The position numbers were made by a program, and so were the translations under genes. A stretch of DNA of 51,782 nucleotides from an uncultured Gammaproteobacteria bacterium. GTDB taxonomy: Bacteria; Pseudomonadota; Gammaproteobacteria; Pseudomonadales; Pseudohongiellaceae. Position 1 is the first letter of the stretch; each line of letters starts with the position of its first letter. Location: the NCBI GenBank assembly GCA_913060695.1, contig CAJXUA010000021.1:1-51782 (forward strand), in the 5' to 3' direction. The notes under the pieces were generated by a model that ran no database searches, was not told where the DNA came from, and was given only the letters and a program-made list of their open reading frames with translations. Shown in pieces: positions 10,210 through 20,820 of this stretch.

Positions 10210-12816
10210 TCATAGGCTTTGTTTGAGCTTATAGAGCAATTCGAGGGCCTGCCGTGCCGACAAATCGTCTGGATTGAGACTCTTCAGCTCGAGTAACGCT
10301 GGGTGTTCTGCCTCAACGAACAGTTCGGTCTGCTGCGGTGCATGCTTAGTGCTGCTTGTCGGTGCCTGTGTCTGAGCTAGGCTATCGCGCTCTAACTGCT
10401 CTAGCTTGCTGCGTGCCTGCTTGATTACCGGCATGGGCACACCTGCCAACTGCGCCACTTGTAAGCCATAGCTCTGATTAGCCGGGCCGTCTTTAACGCT
10501 GTGCAGGAATACAATGCCGTCCTGATGCTCCGAGGCATCCAGATGGACATTGGCGATGCTGTTAAATTGCTCGGGCAGGGCGGTCAGCTCGAAATAATGA
10601 GTAGCGAACAGAGTATAGGCCTGCAGGCGCTCGGCTATATAGACGGCGCTGGCCCAGGCCAGAGAGAGGCCATCGAAGGTGCTTGTGCCCCTGCCTACCT
10701 CATCCATTAGCACCAAGCTCTGCTTTGTTGCGTTATGCAATATATTGGCGGTCTCCGTCATCTCCACCATGAAGGTCGAGCGGCCTCCAGCAAGGTCGTC
10801 GGAGGAGCCGATACGCGTGAAGATGCGGTCGATCGGGCCTATTCGTGCGCTGCGCGCGGGCACGAAGCTACCCGTGAACGCTAGCAGCACGATCAATGCA
10901 GTCTGGCGCATATAGGTCGACTTACCGCCCATATTCGGACCGGTGATGATCAACATCTGCCGCGTAGGGTCGAATCTCACATCGTTGGCCACGAACACGG
11001 CGTCACTGACTTGCTCCACCACCGGATGGCGGCCCTGTTCGATATGGATACCCGGTTCAGTACTTATCTGCGGCTGGCAGAAGTCCAGAGTGCGTGCACG
11101 CTCCGCGAAATTGTTCAGCACGTCTAATTCGGCCAGTGCGGCCGCACTAAGCAGTAAGGGATTGAGGTCTTCGGCGATGGTTTCAAGCAATTGTTCGTAG
11201 AGTGCTTTCTCACGGGTCAGCGCCTTGCTGTTGGCGCTGAGCACCTTATCTTCGAACTGCTTCAGCTCCGGAGTGATAAAGCGCTCCGCGTTCTTCAGGG
11301 TCTGGCGGCGGATATAGTCCGCTGGCATCTCGCCCGCCTGGCCCTTGCTCACCTCGATGTAATAGCCGTGTACGCGGTTATAGCCGACCTTGAGCGTGCT
11401 AAGGCCGGTACGGGCCTTCTCCTGTATCTCTAGGTCCACTAGGTATTGCCCCGCATTGCTGCTGAGATTGCGCAGCTCGTCGAGCTCCTCGTCATAACCC
11501 TCGGCGATTACGCCGCCCTCGCGAATAACAACGGGGGGGTTGTCTATGATCGCGCCTGTTAACAGCTGCGCAAGCTCGGGGTAGTCACTGATCTGGGTCT
11601 GCAATGCCGACAAACGCGGCGACTCGCTCTCGCCTATGATCTGCGCCAGTAGGCTGTGCAGCTGCGGCAATATTTGCAATGCATCACGAAGGCGAGCGAG
11701 ATCTCGTGGGCGTGCCGAACGAAGTCCGACCCGCGCCAGTATGCGCTCTATGTCGCCGATCTCATGGAGGAGTGGGTGTAGTTGTTCGAAGCGGTATTGC
11801 GCGATTAGGGTCGCCACCACGTGTTGACGAAACTCTAGAGTGACTCTGTCGCGTAGTGGGCGATGCAGCCAGCGACTGAGAAGGCGGCCTCCCATGGCCG
11901 TGGCCGTATTGTCGAGCACCGACATTAGGTTGTTGTCGCTGCCACCGGAGAGGTTGCGGTCGAGTTCCAGATTGCGGCGACTGGCTGCGTCTAGCAACAA
12001 CGCATCATTAGGCTGTTCTAGCTGTAGTGTCTGCACATGGGGCAGTTTCGAGCGCTGTGTCTCGCAGGCATAGGCGAACAGGCAGCCGGCCGCCTCCAAT
12101 GCTACGGTCAGTGTCTCGCAGCCAAAGCCCTGTAAGTCCTTGGTGCCGAAATGCTGAGTAAGGCTGCGGCGGCTACTCTCCAGGTCGAACTCCCAGAGTG
12201 GGCGACGCCTTGCGCCCTGGCGAGTCTCTAATTGCTCAAGCGCCTGCACGCTCTCGTTTAGTAGAATCTCTGCTGGGCGCACCCGCTCGATCTCGGCCAG
12301 CATGTCCTCGAAGGAGTGCACCTCACTCAAGACAAATCGACCGCTGCTGATATCGAGCCACGCCAATCCGAAGTGACCTTTCTCGCGCTCTCCGGTATGG
12401 ATACCCGTGATAGCCATAAGAATGCTGTCGCGGCGCTCGTTGAGTAGAGCCTCATCGCTCAGCGTTCCGGGCGTGATCACCCTCATTACGGCTCGCTCGA
12501 CTGGGCCCTTGCTCGTCGCCGGATCGCCGATCTGCTCGCAAACCGCCACGGATACTCCGGCCTCGACGAGCTTAGCTAAGTAGCGATCTGCCGCATGGAA
12601 GGGGATGCCACACATGGGGATGTCTTTGCCATCAGTCTTGCCGCGGGAGGTCAGCGTGATGTCGAGAATCTTCGACGCCTTGCGGGCATCGTCGAAGAAC
12701 AGCTCGTAGAAATCCCCCATGCGGTAGAACAGCAGGTCGTCAGGATGCTGCGCCTTGAGGCGCAAAAATTGCTGCATCATTGGTGTGTGTTGAGAAAAAT
12801 TAGTTTCAGAATTCAT
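10210..12816 (-). CDS. mutS: DNA mismatch repair protein MutS
   Basis: MutS recognises base mismatches and starts methyl-directed mismatch repair. The 868-residue length is usual. The N-terminus begins like E. coli MutS with [31 protein letters not shown], including the mismatch-intercalating Phe-x-Glu (FYELF). The C-terminal ATPase has the Walker [14 protein letters not shown] (about residue 625), Walker B/signature [18 protein letters not shown], and HYFELTAL. There is no good Shine-Dalgarno before ATG 12816. Its upstream region is apparently replaced by the island: the integrase gene begins 189 bp away, divergently, so its native promoter may have been lost. A TATAAT on this strand at 12853-12858 could substitute. 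Confidence 0.97.
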   Translation of the reverse strand: MNSETNFSQHTPMMQQFLRLKAQHPDDLLFYRMGDFYELFFDDARKASKILDITLTSRGKTDGKDIPMCGIPFHAADRYLAKLVEAGVSVAVCEQIGDPATSKGPVERAVMRVITPGTLSDEALLNERRDSILMAITGIHTGEREKGHFGLAWLDISSGRFVLSEVHSFEDMLAEIERVRPAEILLNESVQALEQLETRQGARRRPLWEFDLESSRRSLTQHFGTKDLQGFGCETLTVALEAAGCLFAYACETQRSKLPHVQTLQLEQPNDALLLDAASRRNLELDRNLSGGSDNNLMSVLDNTATAMGGRLLSRWLHRPLRDRVTLEFRQHVVATLIAQYRFEQLHPLLHEIGDIERILARVGLRSARPRDLARLRDALQILPQLHSLLAQIIGESESPRLSALQTQISDYPELAQLLTGAIIDNPPVVIREGGVIAEGYDEELDELRNLSSNAGQYLVDLEIQEKARTGLSTLKVGYNRVHGYYIEVSKGQAGEMPADYIRRQTLKNAERFITPELKQFEDKVLSANSKALTREKALYEQLLETIAEDLNPLLLSAAALAELDVLNNFAERARTLDFCQPQISTEPGIHIEQGRHPVVEQVSDAVFVANDVRFDPTRQMLIITGPNMGGKSTYMRQTALIVLLAFTGSFVPARSARIGPIDRIFTRIGSSDDLAGGRSTFMVEMTETANILHNATKQSLVLMDEVGRGTSTFDGLSLAWASAVYIAERLQAYTLFATHYFELTALPEQFNSIANVHLDASEHQDGIVFLHSVKDGPANQSYGLQVAQLAGVPMPVIKQARSKLEQLERDSLAQTQAPTSSTKHAPQQTELFVEAEHPALLELKSLNPDDLSARQALELLYKLKQSL

Positions 12817-12869
12817 TGGGTTGTGTCATTTATATAGTTGATATTTATAGGTATTATAAATCTATTGAG

Positions 12870-12945
12870 TCTCATTGGATTTCACCGCGTGTCATTAGAT
12901 GTCGCTAAATCTTACAAATAAGTGTAGCAAAAAGTGTAGTATTTG
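12870..12945. other. Candidate left attachment region (attL) of the island
   Basis: The AT-rich gap between mutS and the integrase has short repeats of the kind integrases bind. TCATTGGAT and TCATTAGAT lie about 20 bp apart. GTGTAG occurs twice around an A-run (near 12921 and 12932). ACAAATA and TATTTGT form an inverted pair around those. No core duplicate was found elsewhere in the window, consistent with the right end lying outside it. Exact boundaries are not established. Confidence 0.35.
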
Positions 12946-13005
12946 TTATGGTGATATTAATTGAACTCACCAAGATTCAGCCTGCTCATTCATCGGAGCA
13001 TTACA

Positions 13006-14289
13006 ATGCCAACTCAGCAGAATAGCAAACCACTAACAACTAGAACAATTCAAAATCTGAAACCCGATGACAGTTTAACTAGAGATATAGGAGAGTATAG
13101 GGGGCTTCATCTTCGCTCAGGTAAGTCTGGTACGAAGACTTTCTTCTATAGGTATCGAAGTCCAATAAATAACAAGCTAACTCAAGTGAAAATAGGGAAT
13201 TTCCCTTCGATTTCATTAGTCGAGGCTAGAGCCGCCTTGCTTGATCTGAAATCCAAAAGAAGTGACGGGATTTGTCCAGCTACAGAGTTGAAAGATCTGA
13301 AACGAAAAAAGAAAGAGAGCGCTAGTCGAGAATCCAATAACGTCGATCAATTTACGGTAACTAGCCTTATAGAGTTTTATCTTCAAAATTATATCGAAGA
13401 TAGGAGGGCTCCAAACGGGAAAGTCATCGCAGGAGCTCGAAAGAAGAAAGGTCAAAATGAAACTAGGCGGACTCTTTATGCTGATGTAGTCGTGAAGTTG
13501 GGCGACAAGCTAGCAATGGAAATTACTAGACAAGATGTGGTTGATTTAGTGAGTGGAATCATTGAGCGAGGAGCGAAAGTCCAAGCCGGAAACGTACTTC
13601 GTGAATTTTCGTCCGCGTATGAATTTGCAATTGGCAATGGAAAGTTTTCCGATTCATTTGCGAACCCAGCCCTACTTGCCAAGGCCAGCTTAAGGCAAAC
13701 AAAGGTTAAATTAACTAGTAATAAAGGAAGGAGAGTGCTTTCCGATAATGAGCTCTCACAGTTTTTAGCTTGGTTACCCAATTCTGCTTTTCGGCCAAAA
13801 CATAAATCGATTCTAAGATTGACGCTGTGGACAGGATGTAGAACTGGGGAAATATGTGCGATCAAGATTAAAGATATAGATTTCAAGAACTCAACTTTAC
13901 GAATTAGTGAGTCCAAGACTGATGTGGAGCGCTATATTCAACTGCCGCGCCAAGCGATAGCGTATTTAGTCTCTATTAAACCAGAAAACGGGGAATATCT
14001 GTTTAGGTCCGGGTCTTCAAATTTTCATCTGACTCAGAAATCTTTGTCGGAGCATTCCTGGGTGCTACGAAAGTCAGGACAAATGTTAAATATCGATTCG
14101 TGGACGCCTCATGATTTAAGACGGTCCGTAAGGACGGGGCTTTCTAGATTGCAGTGCCCGAGCGAAGTCGCAGAGGCTGTACTTGGGCATGCTAGAAAAG
14201 GGATAGAAGGAACTTACGATTTGCACAGTTATGATCGAGAATGCCGTACATGGTTACAGATATGGGCTGATCATTTGGACACCTTGTAA
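13006..14289 (+). CDS. Tyrosine recombinase / P4-type integrase
   Basis: Site-specific integrase of the phage P4/Arm-DNA-binding (DUF4102) type, predicted to insert and excise the island. From ATG 13006 the product has 427 residues; an in-frame TTG at 12961 would add 15. The N-terminal arm domain includes GEYRGLHLRSGKSGTKTFFYRYR and KIGNFPSISLVEARAAL. The catalytic domain shows the Arg of TGCRTGEICAI, the HxxR of TPHDLRR, the LGHA box, and the nucleophilic Tyr in GTYDLH followed by the typical WLQIWADHL tail. All catalytic positions are present, so it may be active. It reads away from mutS into the island, as expected next to attL, and its codon use is more AT-rich than region 1. Confidence 0.92.
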   Translation: MPTQQNSKPLTTRTIQNLKPDDSLTRDIGEYRGLHLRSGKSGTKTFFYRYRSPINNKLTQVKIGNFPSISLVEARAALLDLKSKRSDGICPATELKDLKRKKKESASRESNNVDQFTVTSLIEFYLQNYIEDRRAPNGKVIAGARKKKGQNETRRTLYADVVVKLGDKLAMEITRQDVVDLVSGIIERGAKVQAGNVLREFSSAYEFAIGNGKFSDSFANPALLAKASLRQTKVKLTSNKGRRVLSDNELSQFLAWLPNSAFRPKHKSILRLTLWTGCRTGEICAIKIKDIDFKNSTLRISESKTDVERYIQLPRQAIAYLVSIKPENGEYLFRSGSSNFHLTQKSLSEHSWVLRKSGQMLNIDSWTPHDLRRSVRTGLSRLQCPSEVAEAVLGHARKGIEGTYDLHSYDRECRTWLQIWADHLDTL

Positions 14290-14525
14290 AAAATAGCGGA
14301 CTAACGTAAATAATAATCAAGGGTAAGGTTCTAGTTTTAAAAAATTTGTCCATTCGCTCGCTTTAGAGCCGTTTCCTAGGTGAGAGATTCACTTCATTGA
14401 GTGGGCAGCACGCGTAGTGCCAGTACCAATGAGAATTCTCCGGTAATTAGAAACTAACCATTGTTTTGGTGAATACCTATCAAGGTTTTTATATAGAGTG
14501 TCTGTGCTATTCAATTTTTTTTCAG

Positions 14526-14879
14526 TTACTCGACATGTAACTCCCCTTTATACATTTGCATCTGGCAATGAAAGGCGTACTTGCCAGGGGCAAGGGCAGG
14601 GATTGCGATGGGGACCTTCTCATTCAAGGCCAATGTTGCGCTGATCTCGAGATCGGGAAACTGTACAGTTTCGGCGCAGGGTGAAGGGTCCATTCGTTGA
14701 AAGTAGAGCGTCATGGGTGTATCTGCCGCTATTTTCAGGCGCGAGGGTTGGTACACCCCGTTTTCCACTTTGATCACTATATCGGAGTCTGTGAGAACAG
14801 CTTCCTTAGGCTTATAGAGCCAGAACCACCACACGATGAGTGCTATTAGGGCCAAGCCGGCAATATTGATAATCAGCAT
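14526..14879 (-). CDS. Membrane-anchored cupredoxin-domain protein
   Basis: The 117-residue protein has one N-terminal membrane anchor (IAGLALIALIVWWFWLY), then a single beta-sandwich cupredoxin-like domain facing the periplasm. DIVIKVENGVYQPSRLKI and TPMTLYFQRMDPSPCAETV carry the N-terminal strands. The C-terminal loop GKYAFHCQMQMYKGELHV holds Cys, His and Met residues suited to copper. The gene starts 13 bp after the copA ATPase on the same strand, so it is the third gene of the merR-copA operon. A role as periplasmic acceptor for copper exported by CopA is inferred from position and fold; it has not been shown for this protein. Confidence 0.82.
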   Translation of the reverse strand: MLIINIAGLALIALIVWWFWLYKPKEAVLTDSDIVIKVENGVYQPSRLKIAADTPMTLYFQRMDPSPCAETVQFPDLEISATLALNEKVPIAIPALAPGKYAFHCQMQMYKGELHVE

Positions 14880-14892
14880 AATCCAGTTCCCT

Positions 14893-17157
14893 TTAATGAG
14901 TGTTCGCTTTAAATAGTCTTAATCGATTGGCGTTGCTGACGACTGTCAAAGACGAGAAGGCCATCGCTGCGCCAGCGATCACTGGATTGAGCAGGACTCC
15001 AATCCAGGGGTAGAGCAAACCGGCCGCGATGGGCACGCCCGCAATGTTGTAGATAAAGGCGCCAAACAAATTCTGTTTGATATTGCGCAGTGTCGCCTTG
15101 CTTATGGCAATTGCATCGGCCAGGCCATGCAGGGAACCACGCATCAGCGTGACGTCGGCGCTTTCGATGGCGACATCGGTGCCGGTGCCGATGGCAAAGC
15201 CGACATTGGCCAGTGCGAGCGCAGGGGCATCATTGATGCCATCGCCACTCATGCCGACGATCTCGCCCCGTGCTTGTAGCTCCTTGATTTTTTCGGCTTT
15301 CTGCCCTGGCAGGACTTCGGCAAAAAAGTCTTCCACGCCCGCTAAGCGAGCCACTGCCTTAGCCGTATCGCGATTGTCGCCGGTCAACATAATGACCTTG
15401 ATCCCCTGCTGTCGCAGGCGCTTGATCGCGGCGATGGAGTCTTTCTTAATAGGGTCCGCCACAGCGATAATCGCCTGCAGTTTATTATCCACTGCGAAAT
15501 ACATCGGCGTCTTCGCCTGCGTTGCTAGGGCCTGAGCTTTATCGATATAGTCATCGATCGCAACCGCGTTTTCCTGCATGAGTGTTTGGTTGCCGAAAAG
15601 TAATTCCAAGCCATCTAGAGTCGCCTTGACGCCTTGCCCAGAGATAGCGTCAAAACCGCTTATCTTGGCCTGTTTGATGTCGCGTTTCTGTGCGGATTCG
15701 ACGATGGCCAGTGCGAGAGGGTGTTCGGAACCCGCCTCGAGGCTTGATGCAAGACGTAGTATTTCGTCCTCGTTTCTGTCCCCCGTCGTAATCACGTCGG
15801 TCACAGCCGGAACCCCTTCCGTGATCGTGCCTGTCTTGTCCAATACCATCGCGGTAATCTTGGACGCGGTCTGCAAGGCCTCGCCGTTGCGAATCAACAC
15901 GCCGGCCTCGGCGGCCTTGCCCACGCCGACCATTACCGACATCGGCGTTGCTAAGCCCAGTGCGCAGGGACAGGCGATAATCAATACGGTAGTGGCAGAG
16001 ATAATCGCAAAAGCGACCGTGGGCTCTGGTCCGAAGTTAAGCCACACGAGGGCACTGACCACTGCGATGATCATCACGACCGGGACGAAATAGGAGGAGA
16101 TGACATCGGCCATGCGCCCAATCGGGGGCTTGGAATTCTGTGCGCGCTTCACCATGCCAATGATCTGGGCTAACATCGTATCCTTGCCCACTTTCTCCGC
16201 TTTGAATAGGAATGACCCGCTTTTGTTTATGGTACCTGCGGACACCCTATCGCCAATTTTTTTCTCCACAGCCATAGGCTCTCCCGTCAACATCGATTCA
16301 TCGATTGTTGTGGTGCCTTCGGAGATTTCCCCGTCTACAGGTATCTTCTCGCCCGGCCGCACCCGCACGATTTCGTCTAGGCGTACGTCTTTAATATCGA
16401 TATCGACCTCTTTAGAGTCACGTACGACTCGAGCCGTCTTGGGTTGTAAGCCGATGAGTCGCTTTATCGCCTCGGACGTGCGTCCACGAGCTTTCAATTC
16501 CAATGCCAGTCCTAGGTTGATCAGTCCGATGATCATCGCAGTCGCTTCGAAGTAAACGTGCCGCGCCATCTCGGGGAATATTGCGGGTGCAGACACGACG
16601 GCCATGGAGTAGAGCCACGCCGTGCCTGTTCCCAATGCGATTAGCGTGTCCATATTGGCACTATGGTTTTTAAAGGAGTGCCAGGCGCCAACATAGAAAT
16701 GTTTGCCCGAAAATATCATTACCCCTAGGGTTAAGAGACCGATCGCGAGCCATGCTAAGCGCTCTAGACTCGTTTGCACGTTCATGTCGCCTGTAATGAG
16801 GCCGTAGAGCATAAGAGGGACGCCGAGCCCGAGGGCGATCGTCGTGTCGCGGATTAAGTGCTTGTAGTAGGCCTCGTCGCTGCGCTCTTTCTCCTCGAGT
16901 AGTTCGTCGTCATTCTCCGTGCTTGGTAGGCTCGCAGCATAGCCCGCGGCCTTCACCGCATCAATTAACGCAGCGGATTCGACAGAGCCGGTTATAGTTA
17001 CCGTTCTATCGGCAAAATTCATGCTGGCGTTTTCAACACCGCTCACAGCTTTCAGGCTGTTCTCGATCTTCATTACACAACTGGAACAGCTAGCACCATC
17101 GACCATTAAGGTTAGAGTTTGTGAATTTTCTTTTTTGTGTTTAGTTGCTTGCGTCAT
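14893..17157 (-). CDS. copA: Cu(I)-exporting P1B-type ATPase
   Basis: The pump moves Cu(I) or Ag(I) from cytosol to periplasm. The 754 residues carry one N-terminal heavy-metal domain with CSSC (residues 24-27). The transmembrane metal site CPC ([12 protein letters not shown], about 395), the phosphorylation motif DKTGT (about 440), [15 protein letters not shown] and [11 protein letters not shown] follow. The last helices contain YNIAG and [16 protein letters not shown], the subgroup 1B-1 pattern for monovalent copper. The 5' end overlaps the stop region of the upstream MerR-type gene by 17 bp, so both are co-transcribed from the MerR-type promoter at 17634-17664. A different copper protein also called CopA, the multicopper oxidase, is encoded at 27477. 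Confidence 0.96.
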   Translation of the reverse strand: MTQATKHKKENSQTLTLMVDGASCSSCVMKIENSLKAVSGVENASMNFADRTVTITGSVESAALIDAVKAAGYAASLPSTENDDELLEEKERSDEAYYKHLIRDTTIALGLGVPLMLYGLITGDMNVQTSLERLAWLAIGLLTLGVMIFSGKHFYVGAWHSFKNHSANMDTLIALGTGTAWLYSMAVVSAPAIFPEMARHVYFEATAMIIGLINLGLALELKARGRTSEAIKRLIGLQPKTARVVRDSKEVDIDIKDVRLDEIVRVRPGEKIPVDGEISEGTTTIDESMLTGEPMAVEKKIGDRVSAGTINKSGSFLFKAEKVGKDTMLAQIIGMVKRAQNSKPPIGRMADVISSYFVPVVMIIAVVSALVWLNFGPEPTVAFAIISATTVLIIACPCALGLATPMSVMVGVGKAAEAGVLIRNGEALQTASKITAMVLDKTGTITEGVPAVTDVITTGDRNEDEILRLASSLEAGSEHPLALAIVESAQKRDIKQAKISGFDAISGQGVKATLDGLELLFGNQTLMQENAVAIDDYIDKAQALATQAKTPMYFAVDNKLQAIIAVADPIKKDSIAAIKRLRQQGIKVIMLTGDNRDTAKAVARLAGVEDFFAEVLPGQKAEKIKELQARGEIVGMSGDGINDAPALALANVGFAIGTGTDVAIESADVTLMRGSLHGLADAIAISKATLRNIKQNLFGAFIYNIAGVPIAAGLLYPWIGVLLNPVIAGAAMAFSSLTVVSNANRLRLFKANTH

Positions 17158-17569
17158 GATTCAAACCCTCAGAAAAACTCTCTATCATGTGGCAGATCAT
17201 GTGTCCGTTAGGAGCGCGATCCGGAATATTTTCCCATTGCGCGATCGCCGCAGTCATGCGCGCACGTAACGCGATCAGGTTTTGAAACTGGCGCTCGGTT
17301 TCTTCCAAACGTTTTTCGATGATATGGCGCACTGTGGGGCAAGGCGACTCATGTTCATCTGCCTTAGCTATGATATTTTTGATATCCTCCACAGTGAAAC
17401 CTAGCGCACGTGATGCGACGATAAACTTCAAGTGCTCAACGTCTGCCTGAGTATATTCTTTGTAACTATTGTGGGGATTGGTTTGCGGATTCAACACCTG
17501 AATTCGGGTATAGAACCTAACGGTATCTGCAGTAACCCCCAAGTTTTTGGCAACTTCCTTCACACGCAT
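17141..17569 (-). CDS. MerR-family metal-responsive regulator (CueR/CadR-like) of the copA operon
   Basis: The 142-residue activator-repressor has the N-terminal MerR helix-turn-helix ([23 protein letters not shown]). A dimerisation helix (residues ~75-115) and a C-terminal metal-binding region follow. Metal ligands could be the Cys in [14 protein letters not shown], a position used in ZntR/CadR-type proteins, and the His/Cys/His in [10 protein letters not shown]. This differs from the CxxxxxxxC loop of classical CueR, so the inducer (copper or silver, or a divalent metal) is not certain; linkage to a 1B-1 ATPase favours Cu(I). It overlaps copA by 17 bp and is autoregulated if the promoter at 17634-17664 is its own. 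Confidence 0.88.
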   Translation of the reverse strand: MRVKEVAKNLGVTADTVRFYTRIQVLNPQTNPHNSYKEYTQADVEHLKFIVASRALGFTVEDIKNIIAKADEHESPCPTVRHIIEKRLEETERQFQNLIALRARMTAAIAQWENIPDRAPNGHMICHMIESFSEGLNHDASN

Positions 17570-17633
17570 CCTTATCTCTCCTTGCGGTAACTAAGCCTGA
17601 GCCTTTAGCCCGCTTTTCATACACTATGATGCA

Positions 17634-17664
17634 AGGCTACACCTATGTCTTAGACACAGGTCAA
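17634..17664 (-). promoter_or_regulatory. MerR-type promoter/operator of the merR-copA operon
   Basis: On the minus strand TTGACC (17659-17664) and TAGCCT (17634-17639) are separated by 19 bp, the long spacer typical of MerR-activated promoters. The spacer holds a near-perfect dyad (ACCTATGTCT and AGACACAGGT around a central T, one mismatch, 17641-17661). It lies 65 bp upstream of the regulator start and should control the regulator, copA and the cupredoxin gene. Confidence 0.85.
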
Positions 17665-17801
17665 TACTTCGCATGAAAAATTTTCAAATGTTGGTTCCAA
17701 GTCGTTTTTTAGGCATCAAGGCATAGTAATGTTAAGCAAGTATTCTGAAAGGACGCTGGTTAGCTTGTCAGTGATGTACCTGATTTTTGGATACCTAGTA
17801 C

Positions 17802-18269
17802 TTATGTCTCAGAAAACGATTCGCACTTGCAAATTTGCCTTTTAACTACCCATAGCACAAATGGAGGGATTACCAACCACTGAATGATTGGTGCAGCCCC
17901 TGTCCCAAGAAAAGGCAGAGTCGGCATTAAGTCGCCATACTCCCAACGATTTAGCGATCCGGTGGCAAGCTGTTCGGCCAGAATAGTAAATACCAGACCT
18001 GGTACTAGAAAAAGTACAATTCGGAATATACTCAAATGAAATATCCACTCTCTTGAATTAAGTAGGCCTGCAACTATCCAAAATGCGACAACAAGCATCA
18101 CAGCGTCTCCAGCCGATGCCTGAATGCAAGCGATGTTTACCCCCCAAAAGGTTGCCTCGGGGTAAGAACTAAAAAGTGGCATTTGAACTATTTCCCAAAT
18201 TAAGTTCGTTACGAAACCTAATAGTAGAAAATGGAATTCTTTATTCTCCAATACGGTTGTGTATTTCAT
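17802..18269 (-). CDS. Uncharacterised four-helix membrane protein
   Basis: I do not recognise a named family. The 155-residue protein has about four hydrophobic segments: FLLLGFVTNLIWEIVQMPLF, AVMLVVAFWIVAGLL, RIVLFLVPGLVFTILAEQLA and IIQWLVIPPFVLWVV. A polar loop reads RWEYGDLMPTLPFLGTG. The N-terminal WE and the loop WEY-x-MPTLP look like conserved-motif material, and there is no cleavable signal peptide. It sits alone on the minus strand between the copA operon and the amino-acid permease, with gaps of about 230 and 200 bp. An inner-membrane location is predicted; function is unknown. Confidence 0.7.
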   Translation of the reverse strand: MKYTTVLENKEFHFLLLGFVTNLIWEIVQMPLFSSYPEATFWGVNIACIQASAGDAVMLVVAFWIVAGLLNSREWIFHLSIFRIVLFLVPGLVFTILAEQLATGSLNRWEYGDLMPTLPFLGTGAAPIIQWLVIPPFVLWVVKRQICKCESFSET

Positions 18270-18471
18270 AGTGCAAATATTTCTATAGAGAGTGGCTTTA
18301 GGTGTGACTGGAATGTTGGTTTCCCGTCTCCGACTATAAATCGAAAAATTGGGTGCTTTACTTAGAGGCCGTGATATTCAAAGACGCATAAGCGCTAAGA
18401 AATAGACACCTAGATATACGGTGCAGCTGAGTGTTCAGGTAATTAGCTGCAGAGCATAAATTTCACTATTT

Positions 18472-19803
18472 TCAGTCGTGGTGGTGTTCCACCTGGATAG
18501 GGTTATATCGCAAGAAAAGGACTTCCACAGTTAGAATTACAACCATTACAATGCCAGCAATACTAATCACTAGTGGATCGTTTGCTAACTTAATCCACAC
18601 GAAACCAAGCAGAACGATTAAGTCTAGGGTAATTGCGGTGATTAGGATGAAGGGTTTTGCACCAACTTCGTGCCGAAGATAACGTAAGACCCCCAAATGT
18701 ACTGCAATATCCATTACCAAGTAGAAGATGATGCCCAAGGCCGCAATACGAGATAGATCGAAAAACATAGTCAACAACAAACCTAAAACGACTGTATAGA
18801 CCAGAGTATGCTTCTGAATGCTGCCGGGCATGCCGAAATGCCTATGGGGAACGAGTCTCATCTCAGTCAACATTGCCAACATCCGGGAAACCGCAAAGAT
18901 GCTAGCTATGATCCCGCCTGCTGTTGCTAGCATTGCTAGAACAACTGTAAACCAGACAGCATATTCACCCAGTGCTGGCCTTGCGGCCGCGGCAAGCGAA
19001 TAATTCCTAGTTTCAATGATCTCCTGAAGAGAAAGATTGCTTGCGACAGAAAATCCCACCAATGTGTAAATCACCACGCATAGAGCGATGGAGATTATGA
19101 TGGCTTTGCCAACATTGCGGTGTGGATTTTTCAATTCCGAACCACTGTTCGTAATCGTTGTGAAACCCTTGAAGGCAAGAATTCCGAGTGCAGTTGCGCC
19201 GAGAAAGCCTGTTAACGAGGCGTCAGGTGCGGAAGACGAGAAATTAACTTCCACCTTGTCGGCCACAACTACGCCGACAACGCCAAACATCACGATACCG
19301 CCAATCTTTATAAATCCAAGTACAGACGCTACACCTTCGATCATGCGGTTAGCGGATAGATTGATTAGAAATGCCATCAATAACAACCCTACACCCAGTG
19401 TCGGTACCAGCAAGCTAGAGTCGTCTATTTCAAATAATTGTAAGGTGTAAGCGCCGAATGTGCGTGCCAGAAAACTCTGGGCTATCACCATAGAAAAATA
19501 CATCAAAAGGGAATGGAAGGCCGTTGTCGCGGTACTGCCATAGGCCTTCTTAAGATACATGGCTATTCCGCCAGCAGAAGGATATGCATTCGACATTTTA
19601 ACGTAGGAGTAAGAGCTGATCGAGACAACCAGCGCAGCTGAAAGAAAGGCTAAGGGAAAAAGGGCGCCAGTCAACTGGGCCATTTGGCCTGTTAAGGCGA
19701 ATATGCCTGCCCCAATCATTACGCCGGTGCCGAGCGCAACCGCGCCGACCAATGTTAAGCTATCTTTTCGATAATGCGATGTTCTACTTTCATTAGAGTT
19801 CAT
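18472..19803 (-). CDS. APC-superfamily amino acid permease
   Basis: The 443-residue integral membrane protein has about 12 hydrophobic segments. The APC-type first helix GAVALGTGVMIGAGIFALTG has the unwound Gly motif that binds the substrate amino group. Next come YPSAGGIAMYLKKAYG and, in the sixth to eighth helices, GFLGATALGILAFKGFTTITNSGSELKNPHRN. The C-terminus has no extra domain. Substrate cannot be assigned. A decayed relative lies at 24386-25022 in the same orientation, so this gene type was present twice in the island. Why a permease travels with metal genes is not evident. Confidence 0.88.
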   Translation of the reverse strand: MNSNESRTSHYRKDSLTLVGAVALGTGVMIGAGIFALTGQMAQLTGALFPLAFLSAALVVSISSYSYVKMSNAYPSAGGIAMYLKKAYGSTATTAFHSLLMYFSMVIAQSFLARTFGAYTLQLFEIDDSSLLVPTLGVGLLLMAFLINLSANRMIEGVASVLGFIKIGGIVMFGVVGVVVADKVEVNFSSSAPDASLTGFLGATALGILAFKGFTTITNSGSELKNPHRNVGKAIIISIALCVVIYTLVGFSVASNLSLQEIIETRNYSLAAAARPALGEYAVWFTVVLAMLATAGGIIASIFAVSRMLAMLTEMRLVPHRHFGMPGSIQKHTLVYTVVLGLLLTMFFDLSRIAALGIIFYLVMDIAVHLGVLRYLRHEVGAKPFILITAITLDLIVLLGFVWIKLANDPLVISIAGIVMVVILTVEVLFLRYNPIQVEHHHD

Positions 19804-20080
19804 ATAGTAGATAAGACGTCGGAACGTTTAAAAGCGAGCGTTTAAGTGAAAAACTGCAAAAATTATAGTAACACCTATTCAGTGAAATTGCATCAGTGAG
19901 CTTAAGCGTTTTAAGTAATTTGTATGCTGAACAACAGACCTTGAAAACTGCTTGCGCGTAAAACGCCAACTTACTTAATGTGGAAAATATGGCGGCCTTT
20001 CCTGCTTAAACTGTTATGCACTTCAGAGTTTAATTTCCCTGACTTTTTACTGCTGTTAAATTGTATGTAGTAGGAGCCAG

Positions 20081-20335
20081 CTATAGCAATTTATTATATA
20101 TTGTTGCTAGTAACCAGGCTGTCACTCCCGATATTATTGACCATAAAAGTAAACCATAAAATATTCCTGAGAAGGACATTTCCCACTCCCAGTTAGCCAT
20201 GTTTGAATGAACCATATACCCACTTGCTTGCATGGACATTCCTGGCATTTGCATTACAACTAATGAACATACAACCCAGAATATGGAAAATGTTAATGCA
20301 GTAGAGATCGCAAACTTGTTAGCGTTTATATTCAT
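20081..20335 (-). CDS. Small membrane protein, DUF5676-like
   Basis: The 84-residue protein has two membrane segments (ISTALTFSIFWVVCSLVVMQMPG and FYGLLLWSIISGVTAWLLATIYNKL) joined by a Met/His-containing periplasmic loop (MSMQASGYMVHSNMANWEWEMS). The WVVCSLVV helix, the H-x-N-x-A/W loop and the terminal YNKL fit the DUF5676 family often found near copper and silver genes, by my recollection of the family. The Met and His residues could bind Cu(I), but this is inference. Confidence 0.7.
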   Translation of the reverse strand: MNINANKFAISTALTFSIFWVVCSLVVMQMPGMSMQASGYMVHSNMANWEWEMSFSGIFYGLLLWSIISGVTAWLLATIYNKLL

Positions 20336-20820
20336 TTAGCTATGTCCTTATTAGTGTCATTTTTTAGGCTTTGTCCACGCAAAGCGAAAGAGTATTATGC
20401 CGATTCATCTGAAAACGGGAACTTAGTATAGACAACCGTTCAAATATAGAGCCAGTTTTTATGTAAAGACTGAGAGCTAGGTTGGGCGCTATCTGGCACA
20501 ATAGCAAGAACTAAAACCGTTCTGCGGGTTATGTGGTCGATAGTTGATAGGGATCAATTTAATAGGTGATTGGGATTGATTCTTTGCATGTATCGCACTT
20601 AGCCTACGACCTACGCCCCTTTAGGGGAGCTCTGAATTCCTGAGTCCGTGCCCGAGCGCTTCGAGTGGTCGACTGAGTTTCTACAAGGGAGAGTGTGAGT
20701 CGTTCTACGCCGTATAAGTCCTAGCAAGGCTAAGAATTCAATTTTAGAATCTCGACCGATGCTCTGTTCTTAAGTGGTGCGTTAGTTCAGTAACTGGCAA
20801 TTTGTTTCAGGAGAGACGAT
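20336..20820. other. 485-bp intergenic region between divergent small membrane-protein genes
   Basis: No ORF with recognisable content was found. The region separates the leftward DUF5676-like gene from the rightward DUF2933 operon, so it must hold both promoters, but I cannot pick convincing -35/-10 pairs. A short CCCC-TTTA-GGGG hairpin lies near 20615. AGGAGAG just before 20821 is the ribosome binding site of the next gene. Confidence 0.5.

Noticed and set aside
14290-14525. Possible small gene or right att copy after the integrase
   Set aside because: No open frame of note and no repeat of the 12870-12945 motifs; treated as plain intergenic DNA.
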